DNA of 64,000 bases from Closterium sp. NIES-65. Its lineage: Eukaryota > Streptophyta > Zygnematophyceae > Desmidiales > Closteriaceae. The stretch is taken from assembly GCA_948144175.1 (NCBI GenBank), contig CANXME010002501.1, positions 124,001 through 188,000 on the forward strand, written 5' to 3'. Shown here one piece after another: positions 38,939 through 47,789 of the stretch. Position numbers and translations under genes: made by a program. The first letter of the stretch is position 1. Every line of letters begins with the position of its first letter. The notes under the pieces were generated by a model. The model was not told the DNA's origin and did not search any database. It worked only from the letters and a program-made list of their open reading frames with translations.

Positions 38939-39680
38939 GCTCTAGGGCAGTACGGAATGAAGGAAGTAGCACGAGGAGTAGCAGCAGCAGTAAGAGCAGC
39001 AGAGCGGCTTGGTGAGGTTAGGCTGCATCACCTCCAGCACTCCTAGCAGCACCTCCACCAGCAGCAGCAGTAGCACGAGCAGCAGGGCGGATCGGGTCGG
39101 GTAGGGCGGCTCGGCTCGGCCTGGGCTGCGCGAGCAGCAGGGCGCGCGCTATGCAGGGAAGCAGGGCGCGACGCGGGTGATGCAGCAGGGCGCAACGCGC
39201 AGGGCAGCAGGGGGCGACGCGCGGGCTGCAACAGAGCGCGACGTGCGGGGCAGCAGCGTGCGACGCGCGAGCTGCCGTAGGGCGCAACGCGCGGGCCAGC
39301 AGCGCGTGACGCGCGGGCTGCCGTAGGGCGCGATGCGCGGGGCAGCAGCACGCGACGCGCGGGCTGCGTAGGGCGCGACGCGAAGGGCAGCAGCGCGAGC
39401 GGTTGGCAGGGCGCTGGCGCAGGGCAGAGCGCCGGCGCAGGGCAGGGCGCCGGCGCAGGGCAGGGCGCTAGCGCAGGGCAGGGCGCTGGCGCAGGGTAGG
39501 GCGCTGGCGCAGGGTGACACGTGGCAGGGCAGGGCAGGGCATGCGCAGAACAGCGCGACGCGGGGCAGGGCAGGGCGTGCGCTGGGTAGCGCGACGCAGG
39601 GTAGTGGGGTAACGCAGTAACCGCATTCGGTTCCTACATATGGTGGGCCCGGAAAAAAAAAACGGTCCTACGGACCTACT
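38939..39680 (-). repeat. GC-rich minisatellite leader (old minus copy)
   Basis: Between about 39140 and 39390, units around GGGCTGCCGTAGGGCGCGACG repeat. Between about 39405 and 39515, about seven units near GGCGCAGGGCAGGGCGCCG repeat. It ends at the decayed primer site. Confidence 0.85.
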
Positions 39681-39727
39681 GCTCTGAAACCAAATTAAGA
39701 TAGGTTGCATTGAATGAATTGTATATT
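39681..39727 (-). repeat. Primer site and LTR remnant of the old minus copy
   Basis: Minus-strand TGGTTTCAGAGC (39681-39692) differs from the tRNA-Met site by one base. Beyond it about 35 bp of AT-rich sequence ending in ATTCATTCAATGC-like text resemble an LTR end, then unrelated sequence starts. Confidence 0.55.
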
Positions 39728-39728
39728 A

Positions 39729-40098
39729 GAATCCCAACCACTAGACCACTGGGATAAAAGGGCTTGTTTCAATAGCGGGTCAGTGCACCCATAACCCCCC
39801 AGGCGAACGCGCCTGTAACCATCTCCAGGATCAATCGGGCATCCACAGTGCAGATCTACTGACACCCCCCCACACTGGGAGGCCGAAGACTAAGCACAGC
39901 GGCAACAGCCTACATGTGCATACACCGGGAATCGAACCCGAGACTGCTCTGATACCATGTCAGAATCCCAACCACTAGACCACTGGGATAAAAGGGCTTG
40001 TTTCAGTAGCGGGTCAGTGCGCCCATAACCCCACAGGCGAACGCGTCTGTAACCCTCTCCACGATCAATCGAGCATCCACAGTGCAGATCTACTGACA
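39729..40098 (-). repeat. 136-bp direct duplication around a tRNA-like segment
   Basis: Positions 39729-39864 and 39963-40098 are near-identical. Between and across them, on the minus strand, lie an A-box-like TGGTCTAGTGG (39972-39982), a tRNA-Met primer site TGGTATCAGAGC (39946-39957) and a perfect B box GGTTCGATTCC (39928-39938). Similar leader sequence follows the LTR at 49237. This is either a tRNA-derived SINE-like unit or a rearranged Copia leader. Confidence 0.6.
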
Positions 40099-40161
40099 TT
40101 GTACCCCATATGGGCTACCCCTCTATAGCCTACATACAACTAGCACAGTTATAGTTTGACA
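40099..40161 (-). repeat. Partial Copia LTR
   Basis: Minus-strand TGTCAAACTATAACTGTGC to GGGGTACAA matches the first half of short Copia LTRs. It is fused directly to the duplicated leader sequence at 40098. Confidence 0.6.
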
Positions 40162-40367
40162 GATTTTTGTTTCGCGTACAACCCTTACTTTTGGGAATGC
40201 ATATTCAGCATTTTTTCTTGCTACCGAAACAACCTCGCGTCGACTTTACAGATTGACTCGCTATATCATATCAAGTCATTTATTGTATGGCCGATCTATA
40301 TTGTCAAAGCTTCGTTGTTTTTTATTATGTTTAATTATGTTTGACACCTAATATATCTATATATATA

Positions 40368-40498
40368 TGAGAAAACTGAAACGAGAATGATTGAACTATG
40401 CATGAACTGAGTACAAGTACTAACCCTAATTGGGTTGTATCCCTTATGGGCTACCCCACTATAGCCTACACAATAAGCACAAACTATATGTTCTGACA
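40368..40498 (-). repeat. 3' LTR
   Basis: 131 bp. On the minus strand it runs from TGTCAGAACATATAGTTTGT to TTTCAGTTTTCTCA. It pairs with 47427-47557. Confidence 0.95.
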
Positions 40499-40740
40499 CA
40501 CCCCCATAGGCAAAGTGGGGGAGAACAAGGGGTCACAAGACCAGTCAAGCAAAGCAACGCAAAGCAAGCTCAGGGTGGATCACAAAGTCACCACACATTC
40601 CGAGCACAAGTTCAAGGCCACAAGGCCAGTTCACATGCAGGAGTACATATATATAAAGGATTAGACAAGCAAGAGCAGGTGTATATATATGCAACAGTAC
40701 AAGCAAGGTCAAGAGGTGAGCAAGTGAGGCAAGACAGGCA
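40499..40740 (-). promoter_or_regulatory. 3' tail with hairpin polypurine tract
   Basis: CCCCCA (40501-40506) and TGGGGG (40516-40521) sit beside the 3' LTR and can pair. The tail repeats the blocks seen at 19046-19255, including (TA)n runs. Confidence 0.75.
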
Positions 40741-41137
40741 CAAGACCCAGCTGCGTGCAGAAGCGCTGATGATCACAAGGCGCAAGTGCCTTGGTGAAGA
40801 CATCAGCAGTGTTGGCCTAAGAGGCCACGTACGCAAGCCGCAACTGACCACGCTACTATAGCTCACCAGCAAGAAAGTAGCGAAGAGCAATGTGCTTTGT
40901 TCTGTGCTCCAGTCTCTGCTCTCGACACAAGGCCAGCATGGCCTTGTTGTCTACGTACAGGACTGGAGGAGAACGAGACTGCTCTCCAAGGTCGGTCAGC
41001 AGGTAGGTGAGCCAGCAAAGCTCCTGTGCAGCCATGGCCCCGGCGTAGATCTCAGCCTCACAACTGGAGCCGAGAACAGAAGACGAGCGAGTAGCCCGCC
41101 ACGAAACAGAGCCGGAACCAAGGCTGAAGGTGTAGCC
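40741..41137 (-). pseudogene. Copia RNase H, second half
   Basis: After the TAG at 41138 the frame reads GYTFSLGSGSVSW, SCEAEIYAGAMAAQEL and YVDNKA. Further on, ELQQ has become two consecutive TAG codons (40853-40858). ASEAN is also interrupted. The last block is ADVFTKAL. Confidence 0.75.
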
Positions 41138-43309
41138 CTATGACGACCGTTGCGTAGCCTGGTCGTCAGCCCAAGAAGCGTCCGCGTGCCAAGTGAGGAC
41201 CACTGGACTCCGCCCTCCAAGCACTAGCCCCATGCACGACGTACTGCACAAGTAGCGCAACACCCTCTTCGCTGCAGCCATGTGCTCTGGTCGGTGTCTA
41301 CCAGGAGCAACATAGCGTGCGAGAATGCTAAGAGGGTATGCAAGGTCAGGTCGAGTGCAGGTCATCAGGTACATGAGGCAGCCAACAAGCTCTGGATACG
41401 GGCCACTCGACTCTACGGACTCATCTGAAGGCAGAGCTGAGAGCGAGTGGCGAGTAGGCAGAGGAGTGGCCTGAGGCGAGGAGTACGTGAAGCCGAAGCG
41501 CTGAAGGACCTGCTGCACCATGTGTGACTGAGTCAGAGTAATGGTGCGCTGTGCTCTGTCCCGGGTGATCTGCAAGCCAAGGTAGCTGCGCAGTTCACCC
41601 AGGTCTGTGCACGTGTGTCTTATCTGCAGCTCGGACTTCACGTAGGCGAGTCCAGCAGTGTCAGCTGTGGCAAAGACCAAGTCGTCGACGTACACGAGGA
41701 TGTAGAACGGCGGCAGAGAGGTGTCGGTGCGCAGAAACAGCGACGGGTCGGCAGTAGAAGGAGCAAACCCAAGAGCCGCAAGCGTAGTCCTCAGTGTGTC
41801 GTGCCACTCACGTGGCGCCTGGCGGAGACCGTAGACTGGACGCCGGAGACTCCACTGGGTACCAGGAGGGAAAGACCCAGTGAAGCCAGGTGGGCGGCGC
41901 AGCCAGATCTCCTCGTGCAGGCTGCCCTGCAAGAAAGCTGTGCTGAAGTCAAGAGAGTGCAGCTCGTAGTCACGGTGAGCAGCAACGTGCAGCAGTACCC
42001 AAAGAGTGGTCATCTTTGGGGTGGGAGAGAAGGTCTGAAAGTAGTCAACTCCCTGCCGTTGACTGAAGCCACGAGCCACGTAACGCGCCTTGAAGACAGG
42101 CGGAGAACCCGGCAGCCGCTTCACCCTGAAGATCCACATGCCACTGACGATGTTCGCCCCAGGAGGGGGGACAGTGTCAACGTAGGTGCCTGTGGACTTC
42201 CAGGAAGCCATCTCTGCATCCATAGCTGCCTGCCACTGAGAGGAGTAGGGACCCTCTATCGCCTCCGCGTAAGAGCGTGGAGTCGGGATGTCAAGTGCAT
42301 CCGGGTCTCCCTCAGGGGTAAGCAGTACGGACACGAGATGAGGTGAAGCAGCTGCCAAGCACTGGAACTCCTCCTGCGTGTCCTCAAGGACGTCCGTGCC
42401 AAGGGCACACTCACCCCCGACAGATGGAGGACAGACAGACTCAGACTCAGCGACAAGACTAGCAGCGTAGTCTAGACGGCAGCGCGCAGCGAAGTCGACG
42501 AGCTCAGTAACTAGGGCAGACGCAGTAGTGGACTCTAAAGAAGGGTCACTGACGACAGTAGCCAGGAGACGCGTGACAGTAGGACTGGCAGCACGAAGAG
42601 AGTCCGACTCCGGGTCGGCAAAAACAGGAAGAGAAGACTCAGGAGGGCAAGGCAAAGGGGCACGCAGAGGAGCAGTGGACGGACGCAGAGACATCCTGTG
42701 CATGCCAGGGACAGGAGGAGGACGCTGACGCGAACCACGACCACTAGCGCGAGCAGCACGGACAGGTGACGCAGGGCGAGACGCAGGCTCACGACGCTCA
42801 GTAAGACCTCCAGTAGGACCAGTGTAGGGAGAAGGAGCAGGCAAAGAGGAGGTAGGCTGCGACTGTAACTGTGACGAGACTGGCTGTGGACATGCTAAAG
42901 AAGGAGGAGGACCAGTAGAAGGCAGAAGACCAAGAACCTGCTGCAAGAGTGGAACGAAGTACGGTCGAGGCCGCGCGGCAACGCTAGACTCAGCAGGGAC
43001 AGCACCAGTACCCCCAGCAGGAGCACCCGCTCCAGCTGCACCTCCAGTAGCGCCAGAACCTCCAGCAGGACCAGGAGTACCCGCAGCAGTACCGCCAGCA
43101 GTAGTCTCAGCTCCAACACCCTCAGCAACGCCAGCTCCAGTCGAACCCGCAGGCCCAGCAGCTCCAGTACTCCCAGTACGAGCACCTCCGGGACCCGCGA
43201 CAGCAGCACCCTCAGTAGCCGAAGAACCTCCAGCACCAGCAGCACGCCTCCAGCGCCGGGTAAACCACTCGCGCAGCTCCCGTGGAGAGAGTGGCTCCCG
43301 CAGAGACAA
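41138..43309 (-). CDS. Copia linker, reverse transcriptase and RNase H start (723 aa)
   Basis: It begins in the linker with SPRELREWFTRRWRRAAGAG and Gly/Ala/Thr repeats (about residues 10-110). A Pro/Ser segment follows. RT is complete from about residue 330: TPRSYAEAIEGPYSSQWQ, MWIFRVKRLPGSPPVFKARY, LDFSTAFLQGSLHEEIWLRR, VYVDDLVFATAD (intact catalytic box) and YLGLQITRDRAQR. RNase H starts WHADASWADDQATQRSS and stops at TAG (41138-41140), where the copy at 16547 has CAG. The frame is in register with the segment at 43400-44059, with one TAG between them. Confidence 0.9.
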   Translation of the reverse strand: MSLREPLSPRELREWFTRRWRRAAGAGGSSATEGAAVAGPGGARTGSTGAAGPAGSTGAGVAEGVGAETTAGGTAAGTPGPAGGSGATGGAAGAGAPAGGTGAVPAESSVAARPRPYFVPLLQQVLGLLPSTGPPPSLACPQPVSSQLQSQPTSSLPAPSPYTGPTGGLTERREPASRPASPVRAARASGRGSRQRPPPVPGMHRMSLRPSTAPLRAPLPCPPESSLPVFADPESDSLRAASPTVTRLLATVVSDPSLESTTASALVTELVDFAARCRLDYAASLVAESESVCPPSVGGECALGTDVLEDTQEEFQCLAAASPHLVSVLLTPEGDPDALDIPTPRSYAEAIEGPYSSQWQAAMDAEMASWKSTGTYVDTVPPPGANIVSGMWIFRVKRLPGSPPVFKARYVARGFSQRQGVDYFQTFSPTPKMTTLWVLLHVAAHRDYELHSLDFSTAFLQGSLHEEIWLRRPPGFTGSFPPGTQWSLRRPVYGLRQAPREWHDTLRTTLAALGFAPSTADPSLFLRTDTSLPPFYILVYVDDLVFATADTAGLAYVKSELQIRHTCTDLGELRSYLGLQITRDRAQRTITLTQSHMVQQVLQRFGFTYSSPQATPLPTRHSLSALPSDESVESSGPYPELVGCLMYLMTCTRPDLAYPLSILARYVAPGRHRPEHMAAAKRVLRYLCSTSCMGLVLGGRSPVVLTWHADASWADDQATQRSS

Positions 43310-43399
43310 AGCACCCGGAGCACCTCCAAGCGCAGCACCCCCAGGCTCAGCACCCCCAGGCTCAGCACCCCCACGCTCTGCACCCCCAGGCGCAGCACC

Positions 43400-44059
43400 C
43401 TAAGACTCAGCACCCCCAGGCTCAGCACCCCCAGGCTCAGCACCCCCAGGCTCAGCACCCCCAGTCGCAGCACCCCTAGGCTCAGCACCCTCAGGCTCAG
43501 CACCCCCAGTCGCAGCACCCCCAGGCTCAGCACCCTCAGCAGCACCAGAGTCACCAGTGACCTCGACAGGCTCGACTGCGTCTACCTGGGACACACCTGA
43601 AGGGGACGGACCCTGTGGGGGGAGGGGGTCTATCGGAGGGGGACCTGGTATAAGGAAGAGCGGCGGCGGGGGGAGGGACGGAGTGCGGTAGGGGAAGAGG
43701 CGGTAGTAGGGGACCGACTCGTCAAACGTGACGTCCTGGGAGGACAGAACACGGCGAGAGGTGGGGTGGTAGAACTGCCACCCAGGCGTGTCAGGGGGGA
43801 ACCCCAGGAAGACGCAAGGAGCAGCACGAGGGGACAGCTTGTCCGCAGACAAGTCGCGGACAAACGCCCGAGATCCCCAGACCCGGAACGCCGACGCATC
43901 GCCAACCTTCCCCGTCCATAGCAAGGCTGGGGAGGTCTCCGGCCTGGAGACCCTGGGGTGTAGGTTGATCTGATGCGCCGCGTACCTCACCGCAAACGGC
44001 CACAGAAAATGGGGAGCAGCCGCATGCATCATAGACGTACGAGCGACGTCCATGACCAT
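43400..44059 (-). CDS. Copia integrase C-terminus and GGAEP array
   Basis: It encodes HAAAPHFLWPFAVRYAAHQI, FRVWGSRAFVRDLSADKL, CVFLGFPPDTPGWQFYHPTS and YYRLFPYRTPSLPP. These are followed by 11 or so GGAEP/GGAAT pentapeptides. A TAG (43400-43402) falls inside the array. The array and linker continue in the same frame beyond it. Confidence 0.82.
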   Translation of the reverse strand: MVMDVARTSMMHAAAPHFLWPFAVRYAAHQINLHPRVSRPETSPALLWTGKVGDASAFRVWGSRAFVRDLSADKLSPRAAPCVFLGFPPDTPGWQFYHPTSRRVLSSQDVTFDESVPYYRLFPYRTPSLPPPPLFLIPGPPPIDPLPPQGPSPSGVSQVDAVEPVEVTGDSGAAEGAEPGGAATGGAEPEGAEPRGAATGGAEPGGAEPGGAEPGGAES

Positions 44060-44140
44060 GCCGAAGCGGCGCTCAGCAATCCCATTTTGCTGCGGGGAGT
44101 CCGGAAGCGTGAAGGTCTGACGGATTCCGCGTGCACGACA

Positions 44141-44674
44141 TTAGGCTCTCAAAAGGCCAGAAGAAAACTCTCCGCCTCTGTTCGAGTGCAGACGCAGAAT
44201 AGGAAAGTCCGAGCCAAAGCTCTGCCTGAGCTGGAGACGAGCTGCGCGGATCCAGTCGATCAGCACCTCAGTGACATCACCCTTGCTGCGCAAGGGGAAG
44301 ACTGTGGTGTAACGCGAGTAGTCGTCAACAACAAGCAGGAAGTAGCGCTCGTGACCCTGTCCACGGACGCGGGCTGGGCCCCACACGTCCATGTGAAGCG
44401 TCTGCAACGGGGCCTCTGTCGGAGGAAACTGGGAGGAGTGAGGGGCAGCCCGCTGGCGCCCCTCGACACAGGGGACACAGGTAGGGCCAGGGCCCTGAGG
44501 AAGGGGAGGGAGGGACCGAGGGAGACCAGAAACAAGAAGACGGGAGGCCATGCCTCTGAGCCGAAGCAGAGAGGGGTGACCAAGGCGGTGGTGCCAGAGG
44601 AGAGTCTCGTGAGACAGGAGACGACACGAACAGGGGGCAGACTCAGGACCAGACCTGGACGCTGCAGTAAGCAC
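44141..44674 (-). CDS. Copia GAG-pre-integrase and integrase core with Asp-to-Asn change
   Basis: It has LWHHRLGHPSLLRLRGM and CVPCVEGRQRAAPHSS (HHCC zinc region), MDVWGPARVRGQG (first catalytic Asp) and VVDDYSRYTTVFPLRSKGD. It then reads LHSNRGGEFSSG, where every sister copy has LHSDRGGEF. The second catalytic Asp is therefore Asn (GAC to AAC). A stop at 44141 follows LLRA. The third catalytic residue lies beyond it in SPQQNGIAERR. Confidence 0.85.
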   Translation of the reverse strand: MLTAASRSGPESAPCSCRLLSHETLLWHHRLGHPSLLRLRGMASRLLVSGLPRSLPPLPQGPGPTCVPCVEGRQRAAPHSSQFPPTEAPLQTLHMDVWGPARVRGQGHERYFLLVVDDYSRYTTVFPLRSKGDVTEVLIDWIRAARLQLRQSFGSDFPILRLHSNRGGEFSSGLLRA

Positions 44675-45096
44675 CTGACCCGACCAGACTCAACAACCGG
44701 AGGAGACGGAGTGGTCAGTGTGTAAAGGCTCGACCCCGGCCGACGGGTAAACGTAGCCAGGTGTCGGCCTGTGCTAGCCTCTGTGCAGTGCGTCACCCGC
44801 TGACGCGCAGGAGTGAACTGGTGTACTCCCCCATCCTGTAGGTCAGCACCACTCACCAAGTTCGTAGAGAACGAGGGGAGGTAGAGACCAGACAGGGTGC
44901 TAGAGGGAGCCGCCGGACACGGGAGGACTGTGGAGAAGTGAGACAGGACAGGACCCCCAGAGGGGTCAGCCAGAGACACCGCAACCGGCCGACTAAGCGG
45001 CGTGAGTGTGGTGCGGTCCCGAAAGAAGGAGCGAGAAACCCCAGAGTCAAGGGTGAAGGTGAGGGAGGCCGAAGCCGACGTAGTACCTAAGCACAT
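44675..45096 (-). pseudogene. Copia protease
   Basis: It reads LTFTLDSGVSRSFFRDRTTL (intact Asp-Ser-Gly), VSLADPSGGPVLSHFSTVLP, LYLPSFSTNLVSGADLQDGG and HLATFTRRPGSSLYTLTT. The open frame continues left to 44260, but homology switches to the 44141-44674 frame near 44670, so a frameshift lies there. A TAG precedes it at the end of the ALG repeats. Confidence 0.8.
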
Positions 45097-45099
45097 AGG

Positions 45100-45431
45100 G
45101 CAGCCGCCTCACCTGTACCTAGAGCAGCAGCCTCAATGCCTGGGTCGGGCGGGAAACACCGGTAACAGTCACCCTCATCACTAATAGACACAGCATACAT
45201 GGCAGAAAGGATAGCATCAAAATCAAGATCATAGATGGCAACGCCCGCCCTAGACAGCTCGCCCCAGCGAGGGATCTCTGTGGCCTCCGGGAACTGGTGA
45301 CGCCAAGCGTCCGTCAGGCGGCCAAAGCAGCGCTGGGTGGGGTGCGCACCCCCACACTGCTCACCCGCACGGTCGCCGGTGCGCAGGACGTAGGTGCACG
45401 GACCAAAACCCCCACCCCGCTGGCGTGCAGT
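45100..45431 (-). pseudogene. Gag zinc-type segment between gag and protease
   Basis: After the stop that ends the gag frame, the sequence carries a cysteine motif starting CTYVLRTGDRAG with spacing C-X13-C-X3-H-X4-C. CFGRLTDAWRHQFPEATEIP, FDAILSAMYAVSISDEGDCY and AALGTGEAAA repeats follow. Order and spacing are the same as in the other copies. Confidence 0.65.
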
Positions 45432-46550
45432 TTACCACTCACGGAGCTGCTGAGGTGACAGGGTCTCACGACCGCGCTGCTGCTGCTGGCGTGGACCACC
45501 ACCAGAGCCACTCCTCTGCGTGGACCCGCGACCAGCTCCACCGCCACCCCCGCCGCCTCCGCTACTACCGCCGCCTCCGCCGCCTCCTCCACCGCCGCCA
45601 CCTCCGCCACCTCCGTTCCCACCGCCACCGCCGCCGCCGCCTCCGCCTCCACTGCCGCCACCGACACCTCCACCCCCACCACCACTCCCACCGCCACCCC
45701 CACTCCCCCCGCCGCCTCCACCTCCACCTCCACCGGCCCCGCTCGCCCCTCCAGTGCCCCTGCCCCCCTTGCCCTTGCCAGAGCGGCGTCTCCCGCTAGG
45801 GGCAGACGCCGCACCGACCGACTCAAGACCAAGGAGGTCGGCCGCAGCAGCAGAGGCAACAGAGGGCAGAAGGGGGGAGGGGGAACACCCCTCAAAGATG
45901 GGGGTGCGCGGGTCACCACGAGAGGCCCCTACAGCGACTATGCTCTTCTCGGCCGCTAGGAGGGACTTCTCGAGGAGGTCAACAGTGAGGGTGGTGGGAC
46001 AGACCGAGAGGAAGTGGTCCCTGACTACGCGAAGGGAGTCAGGGAGGCGAGTGACTATGTAGTAGAGAGTGATGTACATGGGGGGGGGGTTCTTGGCGCA
46101 GAAGTCAGCAGGAAGCGCAGCGCGGTAGCGAGTGTCACTAGTGCGGAGGTGCGTAATGAGGTCAACAACTGTGGGAAAGGCAGTAAGGTCAGGGAAGAGG
46201 TACGGTAGCATGAGACGGCTCAGTGCAGCAGTGGCAGGGGAGGAGTAGCGTGCAACTACAGCGTCGTATAAGGTCTGAGCACTCTTGTACTGACTAAAGT
46301 GCGCGCGCTCAGTGGTAGGTAGGTGGCGACGCACAGCAAGACGTGCAGCAGCATCGCGCGTGGCCCACTGGGAGCGAACAGTGGCATCAGCGTCAGCAGC
46401 AGGGGCAGGGGAGGCGCCAGAGGTGAGGTCAAAGAGGGAGAGACCGTTTGCCCTATCGCACTGTAGGAAAAGCTGCAGGTCATCTACCCAGACCTCAAAG
46501 TCAATGGCCCGACCCTCAGCGTCAAAAGCGAGAACACTGGGGGTGGCCAT
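45432..46550 (-). CDS. Copia gag (372 aa) with polyglycine tract
   Basis: It starts MATPSVLAFDAEGRAIDFEV at an ATG preceded by the leader. Residues about 1-200 form a UBN2-like gag core with VWVDDLQLFLQCDRANGLSL, FSQYKSAQTLYDAVVARYSS, LPYLFPDLTAFPTVVDLITH, NPPPMYITLYYIVTRLPDSL and SLLAAEKSIVAVGASRGDPR. Residues about 255-345 are a glycine-rich tract, almost pure Gly with Ser and Val. It ends SPQQLREW at a TAA replacing the Tyr codon of EWYA. It is the only uninterrupted gag of the GC-rich lineage here and probably forms the particle shell. Confidence 0.88.
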   Translation of the reverse strand: MATPSVLAFDAEGRAIDFEVWVDDLQLFLQCDRANGLSLFDLTSGASPAPAADADATVRSQWATRDAAARLAVRRHLPTTERAHFSQYKSAQTLYDAVVARYSSPATAALSRLMLPYLFPDLTAFPTVVDLITHLRTSDTRYRAALPADFCAKNPPPMYITLYYIVTRLPDSLRVVRDHFLSVCPTTLTVDLLEKSLLAAEKSIVAVGASRGDPRTPIFEGCSPSPLLPSVASAAAADLLGLESVGAASAPSGRRRSGKGKGGRGTGGASGAGGGGGGGGGGSGGGGGSGGGGGGVGGGSGGGGGGGGGGGNGGGGGGGGGGGGGGGGSSGGGGGGGGAGRGSTQRSGSGGGPRQQQQRGRETLSPQQLREW

Positions 46551-47411
46551 GACAGCAGTAGACTAGCAGCACTAACTGTAGGACAGGGGCAGTGCAATGA
46601 CAGGAGCGCTGCTCTCACCAGACAGGGCTGTTCGGGCAGCTCAGCAGCACAGCAGCTCGGGCGACTCGGACGGCTCAGTAGCAACTGCGGCTCTGCGGCA
46701 CCAGCGGCTCGGCTCCTCAGCGGCTCAGGCGGCTCGGGCGGCTCGGGCGGCTCGGGCGGCTCGGGCGGCTCGGGCGGTTCGGGCGCCTCGGGCGGCTCGG
46801 GCGGCTTAGGCGGCTCGGGCGGAACGGGCGGCTTGGGCTGCTTCGCGGTGCGGGCGGCTCGGTGGCGTAGGGCGGCTGGGCCGCTGGTAGGGCGGCGGGG
46901 CCGCAAGGTAGGTGGCGGGGCCGCAGCGGGAGGGGCGGCGGGGCCGCAGCGAGGGGCGGCGGGGCCGCAGCGAGAGGGGCGTCGGGGCCGCAGCGAAGGG
47001 CGGCGGGGCCGCAATGAAGGGCGGCGGGGCCGCAGCGAAGGGCGGCGGGGCCGCAGTGAAGGGCGGCGGGGCCGCAGTGAAGGGCGGCGGGGCCGCAGCG
47101 AAGGGCGGCGGGGCTGCAGTGAAGGGCGGCGGGGCCGCAGTGAAGGGTGGCGGGGCCGCAGCGAAGGGCGGCGGGGCCGGAACAAGGCGGCGCCTGGCGC
47201 GTAGGGTTAGGCGACGGGGCCGCTAGGGCGATGGGGCCGCTAGGGCAACGGGGCCGCTAGGGCGACGCGGCCGCTAGGGCGGCGCGACGCAGTCGCTAGG
47301 GCGGCTTGACGAGATGAGAGAGAGGAGCGCGACTCGGGCTGAGCGCGTTCCGGGCAGAAGAAAAAAAAAGTTTCGACTTGGTGGGCCCTTGGCACAGTTC
47401 CCACTAGGGAA
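46551..47411 (-). repeat. GC-rich minisatellite leader
   Basis: Between about 46730 and 46850, units of 9 bp (GGGCGGCTC) repeat. Between about 46910 and 47180, about 13 units near AAGGGCGGCGGGGCCGCAGTG (21 bp) repeat. Between 47205 and 47300, GGGCGACGGGGCCGCTA units repeat. Confidence 0.9.
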
Positions 47412-47426
47412 CCTGCTCTGATACCA
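47412..47426 (-). promoter_or_regulatory. Primer binding site, perfect initiator tRNA-Met match
   Basis: Minus-strand TGGTATCAGAGCAGG begins immediately after the 5' LTR. It is complementary to the 3' end of plant initiator tRNA-Met. Confidence 0.92.
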
Positions 47427-47557
47427 TGAGAAAACTGAAACGAGAATGATTGAACTATGAATGAACTGAGTACAAGTACTAACCCTAATTGGGTTGTACC
47501 CCTTATGGGCTACCCCACTATAGCCTACACAATAAGCACAAACTATATGTTCTGACA
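47427..47557 (-). repeat. 5' LTR
   Basis: 131 bp, two differences from 40368-40498. Confidence 0.95.
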
Positions 47558-47789
47558 ATAGATAATAAACCAAGATGATGGAGCCCTTTGTTAGATGCTT
47601 AAAGCCAACAGCTAAAATTGTGGCCCCCCACCTTCTAGTGGGTCCACTTGAAATCTCATACTAGCTTTGTAATGCTTCTGAAATTCAAAGTGTTGTTCTA
47701 TTGTGTTTTTCACACACGTTCGACTTCACAAAAAAAAACTACAAAATTCGTCGCAAACATGTGCAAATACGTCGCAAGTTTGCGACGTG

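Larger units (their letters stand above)
23752..39727 (-). mobile_element. Old Ty1/Copia copy, minus strand, split by two large insertions
   Basis: From right to left it has an LTR remnant, a primer site, a GC-rich leader, a gag end with zinc motif, protease, integrase and GGAEP linker. It is broken by a Ty3/Gypsy element (33552-38615) and a complete Copia (25916-32922). The left end stops inside the linker at 23752, joined to plus-strand integrase of another copy. RT and RNase H are absent. Confidence 0.75.
40368..47557 (-). mobile_element. Complete Ty1/Copia retrotransposon (7.2 kb) with gag, minus strand
   Basis: It has two 131-bp LTRs with two differences. Flanks ATATA (40363-40367) and ATAGA (47558-47562) form a target duplication with one mismatch. 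It has a perfect 15-base tRNA-Met primer site. Leader, full-length gag, zinc segment, protease, integrase, linker, RT and RNase H are all present, so this is the best template in the window for the whole lineage. It is inactivated by several stops, at least one frameshift and a mutated integrase Asp. Confidence 0.95.

Noticed and set aside
39928-39982. A functional tRNA gene
   Set aside because: The A and B boxes and an anticodon-like stem are present, but position 33 is not T, the acceptor arms do not pair and the T stem is imperfect.
45520-46062. Plus-strand open frame with long proline runs
   Set aside because: Antisense of the polyglycine tract of the gag gene at 45432-46550.
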